DNA from: Scytonema hofmannii PCC 7110
GTDB taxonomy: Bacteria > Cyanobacteriota > Cyanobacteriia > Cyanobacteriales > Nostocaceae
Direction: 5' to 3'
NCBI RefSeq assembly: GCF_000346485.2
Contig: NZ_KQ976354.1
Span: 7,060,141 to 7,124,140 of the forward strand
DNA: 64,000 bases
Under the pieces are notes generated by a model. It had not been told where the DNA came from. It did not search any database and saw nothing but the letters and a program-made list of their open reading frames with translations. Position numbers and translations under genes: made by a program. Shown here piece after piece: positions 16,782 through 25,954 of the stretch. Within the stretch, counting starts at the first letter, position 1; every line of letters begins with the position of its first letter.

Positions 16782-19010
16782 GTGCATCTAAACTTACTAA
16801 CTTGTATCTGGGAACTTCTAAATAAAAAATATCCCAGATGTGACAATATATTTTTTGCAGTTATCTGCACTATCTTATTATTTTTACTCCCCCTACCGGC
16901 ATGGGGTTTACCAGCACAACCAGAACGTATTCCCCTAACCCTAGAAATATTACAAGAACGACTTCGTACACCGACCATTCGTGAAGGTAATCTCACAGTG
17001 GATTTAAGGGAAATGGTCATAGATTTACGACCGGAAAATGCCAGTTTTCGAGATGCTTTTTATCAAATTTTGCGGAAAGAATTGCAAAAAGCAGGCTCGA
17101 AACCTTTGGGATTAGATTTAAGTTATTCTGTCATTCAAGGTGATTTTATTGGCAGAGATTTGGGTTTACAAACACCTCTATACGCTCAAGCTATTGCCCC
17201 TATTTTTACAGCCTCCGAACAAGAACAATTAGAACACTTGCGAGATGTTTGCTTGCGATCGCTTGCTCTATCATTACCCAGTTCTAAAGATTGTAAATTT
17301 CTTTTGGGAAATCAGTCAACGGCATCGACGGCAATTAGTGTTTTCCGTGGTTCGCTAACTCTAGTGGAAACTCGCTTTAATGGAACTGTTCAGTTTACCA
17401 ATACGTTTTTTCTTCAACCAGTCAATGCCCAAGGCGCTATTTTCACTCAACTAGCTTATTGGGTAGAAACAAGATTCAGCCGTGCTGCGAGCTTTGCCAA
17501 TACAAATTTTCGGAAAGATAGTTACTTCCAAGGTAGTGTCTTCTTTGATAAACTGAATTTTAAGCAAACTCAATTTCAAGAAACTGCAAACTTTCAAGAC
17601 AGTACTTTTGAAGACACGGCTAATTTTACTGAAGCAAATTTTAAGCAGGTGGCAAAATTCAGTCGCATACAATGGCTGGGTAATGCTGATTTTTCAAGCG
17701 TGCGTTTTTTTGAACAAGCACAGTTTGCGAAAGATATTTTCGTTCGGCTTCTCCTTCTATCAGAAGCAACTTTTGAGCAATCTGTTGCCTTTCGAGAAGC
17801 ACAATTTAACCAACCTGTCAACCTGCAAGGTGCAAGCATCCTCAACCAAGCAGACTTTAGTGATGCGGGATTTTCTCCAGAAGCTTATTTAGATGTGTCC
17901 GGTCTCCTTTTTAACTCCAACCAAGCCAAAATTTTAGGAAATCCTGGTCAAATTGGTAAGAATATTATAGTGCATGGTTTGCAAGGCAATCAAAGTGTTT
18001 TGCGTAATTTGGGGCAAAATTTTCGTCAGTTACAGCAAATTGCTGATGCCAATCAGTTGGAGTATACAAAGCAGGAGTTGCGTCTACAGGAGTTAACACA
18101 CTATCTGTTTGCTACAAATATCAATAGTGCTTCTCAAAAACGTTTGATCGATCTGGGTTTTTCTGCTGTTCAAGCAGATGCTATTGTTCGTCGCCGTCTG
18201 ATACAGCCATTTCGCAATAAGAGTGAATTACTGACTTTGGCTGATATTGACTCCGATACCTACGCTCAAGTTATCTCTCACATTGTGGTTGGCAATTCTC
18301 CTTCAGTAGGGAATTGGTTGCTACAGGCTTGGAATTGGTTGGCGTTGAGTTTACTGCTGCTGCTATCCGGGTACGGTACAAATTTTTGCTTAGCGATTGG
18401 TGTAGGAACGATCGCGATCGCATATTTTGGTGTATTATTTTGGCTGATTGACAGTGTTCGTCGTATTGGTCCAAGACCGATTTTACCCACAGCTTACGAA
18501 ACAACTTGTATGCTCGTAAGTTTTAGCGTGTTAGTTGTACTGGGCTTACTAGCGATCTTTCGTTCAGCAGAACAACCTTGGCTGACATTGGGGTGTCTGT
18601 TTGCTATTATTATTCCTGTTCCTGGAATATTACTGTTCCAACTTTACCAACAAGGACGCTATCACGACCTCTTAGACGTTTCCTACTTTACAGAGGAAGG
18701 GAGTTTACGACAGTTACGCCTGCTGATTGGACGTTTGCCAGTGATTCCAAGGTATCAAATGTTTCGCGAGCGTTATTTGCCAATTTTATGCGATCGCCGA
18801 TGGAACTGGCTCAATTACTATGACTTCAGCCTTAACAACTTATTAAGGCTGGGATTTAATGACATTCGATTGCGAGACGAACACCTTCCTGGCATCATTA
18901 CGACATTGGCATGGTATCAATGGGTTTTAGGTATACTTTACATTACTCTTGTTTTTTGGACTCTCTCCCGCACCATTCCCGGATTGAATTTATTGATTTA
19001 TTTGAAGTAA
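16782..19010 (+). CDS. Pentapeptide-repeat membrane protein
   Basis: About 742 residues from GTG 16782, chosen because everything upstream in frame is repeat DNA. It starts with a signal-like segment (IFFAVICTILLFLLPLPAWG). Residues ~215-370 hold pentapeptide repeats with F at the centre (ANFTEANFKQVAKF, AQFNQPVNLQGAS), expected to form a right-handed beta helix. A helix-hairpin-helix-like stretch follows (KRLIDLGFSAVQADAIVRRR), then about five membrane helices and a basic region with NNLLRLGFNDIRLRDEHLPG. Function unknown; the likely place is the cell membrane with the repeats on the outer side. Confidence 0.7.
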   Translation: MHLNLLTCIWELLNKKYPRCDNIFFAVICTILLFLLPLPAWGLPAQPERIPLTLEILQERLRTPTIREGNLTVDLREMVIDLRPENASFRDAFYQILRKELQKAGSKPLGLDLSYSVIQGDFIGRDLGLQTPLYAQAIAPIFTASEQEQLEHLRDVCLRSLALSLPSSKDCKFLLGNQSTASTAISVFRGSLTLVETRFNGTVQFTNTFFLQPVNAQGAIFTQLAYWVETRFSRAASFANTNFRKDSYFQGSVFFDKLNFKQTQFQETANFQDSTFEDTANFTEANFKQVAKFSRIQWLGNADFSSVRFFEQAQFAKDIFVRLLLLSEATFEQSVAFREAQFNQPVNLQGASILNQADFSDAGFSPEAYLDVSGLLFNSNQAKILGNPGQIGKNIIVHGLQGNQSVLRNLGQNFRQLQQIADANQLEYTKQELRLQELTHYLFATNINSASQKRLIDLGFSAVQADAIVRRRLIQPFRNKSELLTLADIDSDTYAQVISHIVVGNSPSVGNWLLQAWNWLALSLLLLLSGYGTNFCLAIGVGTIAIAYFGVLFWLIDSVRRIGPRPILPTAYETTCMLVSFSVLVVLGLLAIFRSAEQPWLTLGCLFAIIIPVPGILLFQLYQQGRYHDLLDVSYFTEEGSLRQLRLLIGRLPVIPRYQMFRERYLPILCDRRWNWLNYYDFSLNNLLRLGFNDIRLRDEHLPGIITTLAWYQWVLGILYITLVFWTLSRTIPGLNLLIYLK

Positions 19011-19079
19011 AGTTTGTTGTCTTAGCTGTTGCCTAATCGTAACACTAGCGGCAATGAAAATGCATCGAGGTTTTAGGAC

Positions 19080-19448
19080 ATGAGCAAATTATTTGAGATT
19101 TTGCAAAAAATTCAAACTAAACCAGGGATGTATATTGGACGTGCTTCTGTCAGCGATTTGTTTCATTTTCTAGTTGGTTTTAAAACTGCTTTGAGAGAAT
19201 TAGGAGTTGAAGCAACTAAGGAAGAAATGGATTTTTTTCGCGAGTTTCAGCCTTGGATACAAAAAAAATATCATGTGTCAACTTCAAATTCTTGGGCAAA
19301 AATAATTATGCTCTATTGTGGAAACGAGCAAGAGGGTTTTAATGCTTTCTACAGATTATTGAATGAGTTTAAAATGAGAAATAAAAGTTTAGGTGGGGAT
19401 GAGTTGGACACAATAGCAACTGATGAGAACACACAAATTGTAGCGTGA
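19080..19448 (+). CDS. Hypothetical protein (122 residues)
   Basis: Begins MSKLFEILQKIQTKPGMYIGRASVSDLFHFLVGF. The phrase KPGMYIG also occurs in GyrB-type ATPases, but nothing else here resembles them. I recall similar small proteins of unknown function with this start but cannot name the family. The ATG is 69 bases after the previous stop. It lies just upstream of a toxin-antitoxin-like pair, transcribed the same way, with a 164-base gap. Confidence 0.6.
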   Translation: MSKLFEILQKIQTKPGMYIGRASVSDLFHFLVGFKTALRELGVEATKEEMDFFREFQPWIQKKYHVSTSNSWAKIIMLYCGNEQEGFNAFYRLLNEFKMRNKSLGGDELDTIATDENTQIVA

Positions 19449-19612
19449 TTATTTTAGCGGTAAATCAATCATCTAGACTTTTCATAAAGCTGGTTCTGGT
19501 GGATGAAAACGTTGACTCTCTCATCATCTTACTACCTTTTTACCCCTATCCCTCATCATTTCGTTTACAATACAAGAGTTCACTTTTGACTTGCAGTAAT
19601 AGGTTAACCAAA

Positions 19613-19840
19613 ATGCCAATTAACTGGCGCGAACACATTGTAAGCAGTTCAGATATACTTCGAGGTAAGCCCAGGATCAAGGGAACGCGCATTCCGGTCA
19701 GCATAATTTTGGGTTATTTGGCTGCTGGTCAAACCGACGATCAAATTCTCCAAGAGTTTCCAGATTTACAAAAAGAGCAGATCTTCGCGTGTCTGGATTA
19801 TGCACGCGATCTGGCAAATTTTGAGACGATTGCATCATGA
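19613..19840 (+). CDS. DUF433 antitoxin-like protein
   Basis: 75 residues: NWREHIVSSSDILRGKPRIKGTRIPV is the typical DUF433 opening, followed by GYLAAGQTDDQILQEFPDLQKEQIFACLDYA, a helix-turn-helix-like unit. DUF433 proteins are usually paired with DUF5615/PIN-like toxins. The stop overlaps the ATG of the next gene (ATGA at 19837-19840), the normal coupling of such pairs. ATG 19613 was chosen since the preceding in-frame sequence looks non-coding. Confidence 0.88.
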   Translation: MPINWREHIVSSSDILRGKPRIKGTRIPVSIILGYLAAGQTDDQILQEFPDLQKEQIFACLDYARDLANFETIAS

Positions 19841-20205
19841 GCTTAACATTTTTCATAGACCAATGCGTCCCAGCTTCTATTGGGAAGTTTTTGTGGGATA
19901 GTGGTTATAGTGTGTTAGTTTTGAAAGACTATATTCCAATCGAGTCTTCTGATAAAATTGTGATTGCCAAAGCACAGGAATTAAGTGCAATTTTAGTTTC
20001 ACTGAATGGAGATTTTGCCGACATTGTCACGTATCCTCCTGGTAATTATCGAGGTATTATTTCAATCCAACTTCGGAATCATCCTGAAATCATTCCTCTA
20101 CTGATGCAGAGGCTGGTGGATTATTTGTCTAACCACAGTGATATGGAACATTATCAAGGCAAGTTATTCGTTGTTGAAGTAAATAGAATTCGCATACGAG
20201 AGTAA
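19837..20205 (+). CDS. DUF5615 PIN-like putative toxin
   Basis: 122 residues. TFFIDQCVPASIGKFLWDSGYSV has the early acidic residue, and LSAILVSLNGDFADIV the second acidic cluster, of the PIN-like (Mut7-C/DUF5615) nuclease fold. The asparagine in SLNGDFAD replaces the first Asp of the usual TxDxDF motif, which could weaken metal binding. Overlaps the DUF433 gene by four bases. Likely a VapC-like RNase toxin held by the upstream antitoxin, inferred from arrangement. Confidence 0.82.
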   Translation: MSLTFFIDQCVPASIGKFLWDSGYSVLVLKDYIPIESSDKIVIAKAQELSAILVSLNGDFADIVTYPPGNYRGIISIQLRNHPEIIPLLMQRLVDYLSNHSDMEHYQGKLFVVEVNRIRIRE

Positions 20206-20364
20206 GGTTGTATGATCGGACGAGCGTTTGTATAGTCGCGATTTTACTCCCGCTAGGGCAAAAAGCGGTAAAACTCTACTGTCATTCATCCAACAGAAAA
20301 TCACTGTAAACTGCTGCAAGATATAAATAACGCTCATATCTTGCTTACACATGGAGACAAACAA

Positions 20365-21105
20365 GTGCAAATTACCAAACGCAATGTTGAATTGAGAGTA
20401 GACGAAAGCTTAATGCGCGTATATGTTGCAGCCCCCAAAGCCGCAGGAACTTACCCTGGCATTTTGTTCTACACGGATATTTATCAATTAGGCGATCCCA
20501 TGATTCGTTTGGTAAACTACTTAGCAGGACATGGCTATGTAGTCGCAGCCCCAGAGATTTTTCATCGAACAGAACCTGTTGGTCTCATTATTGAACCAGA
20601 CGATCTTGGTCGGATGCGGGGTAATGATAATGCTCGTCGAACACCGATAGCTGGTTATGACGCTGATTGCCGTGCTGCGATTGAATTCCTTAAGGGCGAA
20701 GGTTCCGTAGCCTTAGGTCAAATAGGGACTTTGGGTTTTTGCATTGGTGGACACCTATCTTTCCGGGCTGCTTTCCAAAGCGAAATTAAGGCAGCAGTTT
20801 GTTGCTATCCTACTGGTATTCCAAGTGGCAAACTAGGTCAGGGGGTAGCCGATACTATTCATCGGGTGAGCGAAATTAAAGGTGAAATGCTCATTGTGTT
20901 TGGTACTCTGGATCCTCACATACCACAACAAGACCGCCAAACAATTATCACAGTCCTTGAAAATGCAAGTGTTCCTCACCAAATTTTCTTGTATGAAGCA
21001 GAACACACTTTCATGCGCGATGATGGTTACCGCTACGATTCGGCTGCTACAACCTCTGCTTGGTCTGAAATCATAGCTTTCTTGAAACGTATTTTTGCAA
21101 CCTAA
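20365..21105 (+). CDS. Dienelactone hydrolase family protein
   Basis: An alpha/beta hydrolase of about 246 residues. The nucleophile elbow GFCIGGH has the Cys typical of dienelactone hydrolases, with acid and histidine in GTLDPHIP and EAEHTFMRD. Substrates could be lactones or carboxyesters; not known here. GTG 20365 was chosen because GGAGA lies eight bases upstream (20352-20356) and residues start to look conserved there (MQITKRNVELRV). TTG 20341 is the alternative. Confidence 0.85.
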   Translation: MQITKRNVELRVDESLMRVYVAAPKAAGTYPGILFYTDIYQLGDPMIRLVNYLAGHGYVVAAPEIFHRTEPVGLIIEPDDLGRMRGNDNARRTPIAGYDADCRAAIEFLKGEGSVALGQIGTLGFCIGGHLSFRAAFQSEIKAAVCCYPTGIPSGKLGQGVADTIHRVSEIKGEMLIVFGTLDPHIPQQDRQTIITVLENASVPHQIFLYEAEHTFMRDDGYRYDSAATTSAWSEIIAFLKRIFAT

Positions 21106-21115
21106 GTAGGTCGTC

Positions 21116-21174
21116 GCTGGTCACTGGTCACTGGTCACTGGTCACTGGTCGGTCATTTGTCATTTGTCATTTGT
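21116..21174. repeat. Heptanucleotide array at the 3' end of wzc
   Basis: TGGTCAC units followed by TTTGTCA units between convergent genes. The array runs into the coding end of the tyrosine kinase and supplies its last codons and its stop. Confidence 0.8.
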
Positions 21175-23366
21175 ATCTGTTTTAGATTGGTTTTAGCGAC
21201 TTCATTTTGATTTGCCATTTCTTCCTGATAGTATTCTTCTCTAAAGTAGTAGCTGTAGCGGTCATTTTTTGGAATAACGCCATTCACGACTTGTCCTAAT
21301 ATCTTCTGACCAGATTTTTCTAAAAGTTCTTTAGCAAGAGTCGCATTGACAGAATCAACCATCCCCGGACGAACTACCAACAAAACACCGTCAGCCATTT
21401 GACCCAGGATAGCAGCATCAGCAGCAACAGTTAATGACGGAGCGTCAATGATGACGGAGTCATAGGTGACTCCAAACTTGTCAATCAAACTAGCCATTCG
21501 TTTTGAGTCTAATAGAGAAGCGGGAGAAGGAGGGACGACGCCAGAAGGTAGAACATACAAATTATCCATAACTTTTTTGATAGCTGTCCTGCTATCAGCT
21601 TGTCCTATAATGACATTACTGAGACCTCGATTATTGCGTAGTTCCCATATTTTGTGCTGAACTGGATGATGCAAATCTGCATCTATCAGTAAGACATTCC
21701 GCTCCATCTGAGCCATTGCTAGAGCTAAATTGGCAGCTACTGTTGACTTACCTTCTCTAGGTATGGAACTAGTGACAACAAGAACTTTTAAATCTCTATC
21801 AGCTTTCATAAACTTCAAATTCGCTCTCAGCATTCTGAAGGCTTCGCTAATTGGGGAACGAGGAATATCTTTAACAATGAGCTGCTGCGTATATGATTCA
21901 GAATCTTGATTGCCGCGAATATATTTTTTAGACTTGCTAAAAGAAGGAATAACCCCCAATAAGGTCAATCCTACTAATTCCTTCGCCTCGTCAACTGTCT
22001 TGATTAATTTATCTGTTGCTTCCAAAAAATATACAGTCGCTAAGGAAGCTAGGATACCTAGTAAACCTGCACTTAGGTAAGAAACTATAGGAGAGGATAT
22101 AGGCTCTTCAGGAACTTTGGCTTCAGATATGATGCTGGCGTTACCTAAGTTCTGATTTTCCGCTATTCGGCTTTCTTGTAGCTTTTGTAACAAAAGAGAA
22201 TAAGTAGATTGGGCTGCTTGTAATTTGCGTTCTAACTGGCGCTGTCTCTGCTGTAATTTTGGGAGATTTGTCTGCCGTTCTCTGTAGTTAGCTTCTATAT
22301 TAGTTAAAGTAGACAATTCACTATCTAGACCCCGACGAGTTGACTCTAATTCCACAAGCTTTGCAGTCAGTTGCTGTTGCAAACTTCCAACTTGAAGATT
22401 GCTATTTTGTTTTAATTGAGTTGTTCCTATAACCTGTTTTAGTCGCTGTTGTAAAATTGCTTTCAAGGATTCTAACTTCTGTTCCAAATTAATAATTTCG
22501 GGATGGCTTTCCTGAAGAATAATGCGCCTATCTGCAAGTTGCGACTCTAGTTGTTGGATTTCTTTGAGGATATCTTGCACGCCAGGAGACTGACTGAGGG
22601 AAGTCATAATCACCGCATCTTCCGGGTTCATGCCTAATTGCTGGCGAATGGCTTGTGATTGAGCCTTGACATCAGCTATTCTAGATTTAATACTGTTAAT
22701 TTGCTGTTGCAAGTTTGCAATCGTTTCTACAGATTGAGATGCTTCTGGTTCCAACGCTATAATGTTATTCTGTTCGTGAAATAAGCGCAATTCAATTTCT
22801 ATTTTCCGAAGAATCATTTCAGCATTTGGCAACTGTTTTTCCAGGAACTTACGGGCGGCAGAGGCTTCGGCTCGGTGAGATAGTAGATTTTGCTCTAAAT
22901 AGATAGCCATCACTGTATTGACAACCTGTGAGGCTGTCTTAGGATGCGTATCAGTGTAGGAAACTTTGAGAATATCGGTTTTCGGTATCTCTACCACGGT
23001 TAATCGGCTAAGAAATCCCTTAGGTTTTATGAGTGTTCCTGTTTTGTCTTTCAACTTTACTCTGTCTATCGTCTTTTCTACAATAGGTAGAGAACGTATA
23101 ACTTCAGCTTCTGTGTGTATAGGACTACCTTTGTCTTGTACCAATGATTCTAACTTACCTATTTCTGTTCCCACTCCTGTTAAAGAAGATATAGTATTCG
23201 AACTTTGAAAGAGTAGCGTTCCTTCGGCTACATAAGGAGACTTTTTCAAAGAAGAAGAGAATACTGAAATGGCAAAAACTGGAACAAAGATGCCTAATGC
23301 GGGCAAGTAACGGCGTTTCAAAACTTGCCAATATTTTTCATATATAGGAGTTTCTTGTGATTCCAT
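21153..23366 (-). CDS. Polysaccharide co-polymerase and tyrosine autokinase (Wzc/BY-kinase type)
   Basis: 737 residues; controls chain length and export of capsular or exopolysaccharide at the inner membrane. N-terminal Wzz domain with TM1 (LGIFVPVFAISVF) and TM2 (LSAGLLGILASLATVYF), long coiled coil between them, then a cytoplasmic kinase: Walker A SSIPREGKSTVAANLALAM, Walker A' VLLIDADLHHP, Walker B DSVIIDAPS. A tyrosine cluster near the end (RYSYYFREEYYQEEM) is the autophosphorylation site. The final residues QMTNDK are encoded by a heptamer array. Last gene of the minus-strand polysaccharide locus. Confidence 0.94.
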   Translation of the reverse strand: MESQETPIYEKYWQVLKRRYLPALGIFVPVFAISVFSSSLKKSPYVAEGTLLFQSSNTISSLTGVGTEIGKLESLVQDKGSPIHTEAEVIRSLPIVEKTIDRVKLKDKTGTLIKPKGFLSRLTVVEIPKTDILKVSYTDTHPKTASQVVNTVMAIYLEQNLLSHRAEASAARKFLEKQLPNAEMILRKIEIELRLFHEQNNIIALEPEASQSVETIANLQQQINSIKSRIADVKAQSQAIRQQLGMNPEDAVIMTSLSQSPGVQDILKEIQQLESQLADRRIILQESHPEIINLEQKLESLKAILQQRLKQVIGTTQLKQNSNLQVGSLQQQLTAKLVELESTRRGLDSELSTLTNIEANYRERQTNLPKLQQRQRQLERKLQAAQSTYSLLLQKLQESRIAENQNLGNASIISEAKVPEEPISSPIVSYLSAGLLGILASLATVYFLEATDKLIKTVDEAKELVGLTLLGVIPSFSKSKKYIRGNQDSESYTQQLIVKDIPRSPISEAFRMLRANLKFMKADRDLKVLVVTSSIPREGKSTVAANLALAMAQMERNVLLIDADLHHPVQHKIWELRNNRGLSNVIIGQADSRTAIKKVMDNLYVLPSGVVPPSPASLLDSKRMASLIDKFGVTYDSVIIDAPSLTVAADAAILGQMADGVLLVVRPGMVDSVNATLAKELLEKSGQKILGQVVNGVIPKNDRYSYYFREEYYQEEMANQNEVAKTNLKQIQMTNDK

Positions 23367-23558
23367 ACAAATTTTAAATTTTCTATTTATTGATAGGGCT
23401 AACTAATATTGCATCAACAATCCTCGCTATCAGTAAAAAAAGATTGTTTTTTAAGTAAAGCTCCTTTAAAAAACTAATGGAAACAGAGAGTGTAGTCCAA
23501 TTTTGGCTTGTGCTATATAAAACTCAGAGTTAGTTTGAGCAATTCAATTGTTGCCTAC

Positions 23559-24716
23559 TTATAACAAAACGGTGTGAATTTTTTTACTGTTATGGTGAAC
23601 TGCCACAATTGCACCAATAACCCGTTCTAAATCTTCTTCTGTTAAATTAGAACCAGAAGGCAAGCAGAGACCCCTTTCAAATAAATCTTCTGCTACTATA
23701 CCACCAATACATTCACAAGCAGCAAATACAGGTTGTAGGTGTAATGGCTTCCACACAGGACGAGTTTCAATTTGCTGTTCTGCTAGTGCTAAACGGACTT
23801 GTTCTCGATTTGCGCCAAAAGCGTCTGGATCGATTGTTAAACAGGTAAGCCAACGGGTAACGTGTCCAAAAATGGCTTCTGGCATAAATTCTATTCCTGG
23901 CAAATGTCTTAAAGCCGACTCATAAATTTTAAAGTTGCGTCGTCTAGCTGCAACTCGCTCATTCAGAACGCGCAACTGACCGCGACCAATACCAGCTAAA
24001 ACATTGCTAAGGCGATAGTTGTAACCAATTTCTGAGTGTTGGTAATGGGGAGCTGGATCTCGTGCTTGGGTTGCTAAAAAACGAGCTTTGTCCACCAGTT
24101 TTGCTTCATCGGAAACTAACATTCCACCGCCGGAGGTGGTGATGATTTTATTGCCATTGAAGGAGTAAATACCAATGCGCCCGAAGGTTCCGGGAGAACG
24201 CCCTTTGTAAGTGGCTCCCAAAGATTCAGCAGCATCTTCAATTAGGGGAATTTCATAAAGATTGCAAGCTGCCAAAATGGGATCTATATCCGCGCTTTGA
24301 CCATACAGATGCACAAGCACAACCGCTTTGGGCAATTTCCCAACACGTGCGCGTTGTTCTAGCGCTTCCTTCAACAAGTCGGGATTCATGTTCCAAGAAG
24401 TGCGATCGCTATCAATGAATACTGGTCTTGCTCCCAAATAGGTGATTGGGTTGGCAGTGGCAGCAAAAGTCAGGGTAGAACAAAAAACTTCATCCCCGCA
24501 GTCAACCCCAAGTAACCGCAAAGCCAAATGAATAGCTGCTGTACCTGAACTCAAAGCAGCTGCATGGGTTGCCCCAATGACTTGACAAAATTCTTGCTCG
24601 AAAGCATCCACATGAGGTCCAACGGGAGCAATCCAGTTGGTGTCAAAGGCTTCTTTAATAAATGCTAGTTCCTCATCCCCCATATGTGGAGTCGAAAGCA
24701 AAATAGTTTTAGACAT
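23559..24716 (-). CDS. DegT/DnrJ/EryC1/StrS-family sugar aminotransferase
   Basis: 385 residues, PLP-dependent, puts an amino group on a keto-sugar nucleotide. Seen: ALSSGTAAIHLALRLLG, VFCSTLTFAATANPITYLGARPVFID, LIEDAAESLGA, and the PLP lysine in YSFNGNKIITTSGGGM. The C-terminal LPSGSNLTEEDLERV resembles PglE/legionaminic-type aminotransferases. Lies 193 bases before wzc and could supply the amino sugar of the polymer. The ATG is clear. Confidence 0.93.
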   Translation of the reverse strand: MSKTILLSTPHMGDEELAFIKEAFDTNWIAPVGPHVDAFEQEFCQVIGATHAAALSSGTAAIHLALRLLGVDCGDEVFCSTLTFAATANPITYLGARPVFIDSDRTSWNMNPDLLKEALEQRARVGKLPKAVVLVHLYGQSADIDPILAACNLYEIPLIEDAAESLGATYKGRSPGTFGRIGIYSFNGNKIITTSGGGMLVSDEAKLVDKARFLATQARDPAPHYQHSEIGYNYRLSNVLAGIGRGQLRVLNERVAARRRNFKIYESALRHLPGIEFMPEAIFGHVTRWLTCLTIDPDAFGANREQVRLALAEQQIETRPVWKPLHLQPVFAACECIGGIVAEDLFERGLCLPSGSNLTEEDLERVIGAIVAVHHNSKKIHTVLL

Positions 24717-24839
24717 AATTAGTTTCCCTTTGAATTTTCATTTAGTATGATTTCCAGAATTTTCTAAAAATTCAATACTATAAAACTGGACAATTGTACT
24801 CGTTCAATCAATAACATATGGGTATCGTGTCACGGGTAT

Positions 24840-25913
24840 TTATCGCGAACGATAAGCAGGAAAGAAGTTTGATTGCAGTAATTCTGACGCTGTTACCCCC
24901 AGAACTTTCGCTCTTAAGTTTACCAATTGATGATATTTCTCCTCATCAGTTATCAAGCGCAATGTCAAAAACTTATGAGTCAGTTGAGAGAAACCTGATT
25001 TGAAAGTATACAAACTATCCTCAGTGGAGCCACCAACTCCACCACCCAAGTGCAAAAATTCATAGCCATGTTCCTGTGCCCAGTATCTTGCATAGTCGGT
25101 CTCTAAACTACCTGGTGACAAGTGAACAAACTGGTTTCTTGTTCCACCTAATGTGCTCTGTACAATTCCACAACATACTGTATACAAACCTACACAAGCA
25201 ATCTGATTTTCGTATTCAACAATGCATAGATGAAGAGTAGATCCTAACAAATCATTCATTTGAGTGAAATATTCGGAACTAAAAGAGTAATATCCCGTCG
25301 TTGCATTGACACGTTTCATCGTTTCTTTATAGATTGCAACAAACTCGTCCAAATAATCTTGGAATGAAACCATTTTTGCAACCATTTCGAGACGCTTACA
25401 CTTATTAATAGTGCTGCGATGACCTTTTCTGGTGTGGCTCCACAAGTTAGCAATCTTCAAATCAACCGAGACCGTTTCTCCGTTTAGTGTAAAAGTTTCC
25501 GCTTTAAAGATTTCGGTAAAACTTTCATTTAGAATCGGATGCAAACGAAAGAAAGCAGAGCATATCCCCCGAGAGCGAAATTCCTGCTTCATCCTATCTA
25601 AAGCAGCATCTGGAAATCCTGGTGCGTTAATAGCTGCTTCATTTAGCAAGATTCCTGGATAGCCATAGGGAGAAATAACATCAAAAGCATCTGCAGCTTT
25701 TCCTTCTTCAAACAGTATGTCATTACATTTTCTTAGTAAATAAGGGACAAAAAACTTTTTGTCACCTTCAGTTATTAAAATAGCTTCAGGAATGCCACCA
25801 GTTCTTTTAGATTCTAAATATACATACTCAGGTAAATGATAAAAATCATGACGGATCTCTTGCAGCGTTTGCAACCACAAATCGTTTTCTAATTCAATGA
25901 CTTGTATATTCAT
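24840..25913 (-). CDS. FemAB/GNAT-type acyl- or aminoacyltransferase-like protein
   Basis: 357 residues. The C-terminal pattern YYSFSSEYFTQMNDLL, ACVGLYTVCCGIVQSTLGGTRN and YEFLHLGGGVGGSTEDSLYTFKSGFS matches the FemAB/GNAT-like fold seen in polysaccharide loci. It probably attaches an acyl or aminoacyl group to a sugar amine. Sits between the dioxygenase and the DegT aminotransferase genes, which suggests it modifies the amino sugar made by the latter. Substrate unknown. Confidence 0.75.
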   Translation of the reverse strand: MNIQVIELENDLWLQTLQEIRHDFYHLPEYVYLESKRTGGIPEAILITEGDKKFFVPYLLRKCNDILFEEGKAADAFDVISPYGYPGILLNEAAINAPGFPDAALDRMKQEFRSRGICSAFFRLHPILNESFTEIFKAETFTLNGETVSVDLKIANLWSHTRKGHRSTINKCKRLEMVAKMVSFQDYLDEFVAIYKETMKRVNATTGYYSFSSEYFTQMNDLLGSTLHLCIVEYENQIACVGLYTVCCGIVQSTLGGTRNQFVHLSPGSLETDYARYWAQEHGYEFLHLGGGVGGSTEDSLYTFKSGFSQLTHKFLTLRLITDEEKYHQLVNLRAKVLGVTASELLQSNFFPAYRSR

Positions 25914-25954
25914 ATTATTTCTCCAATTTTGCTATTTCAGAATCTGACTATTTG

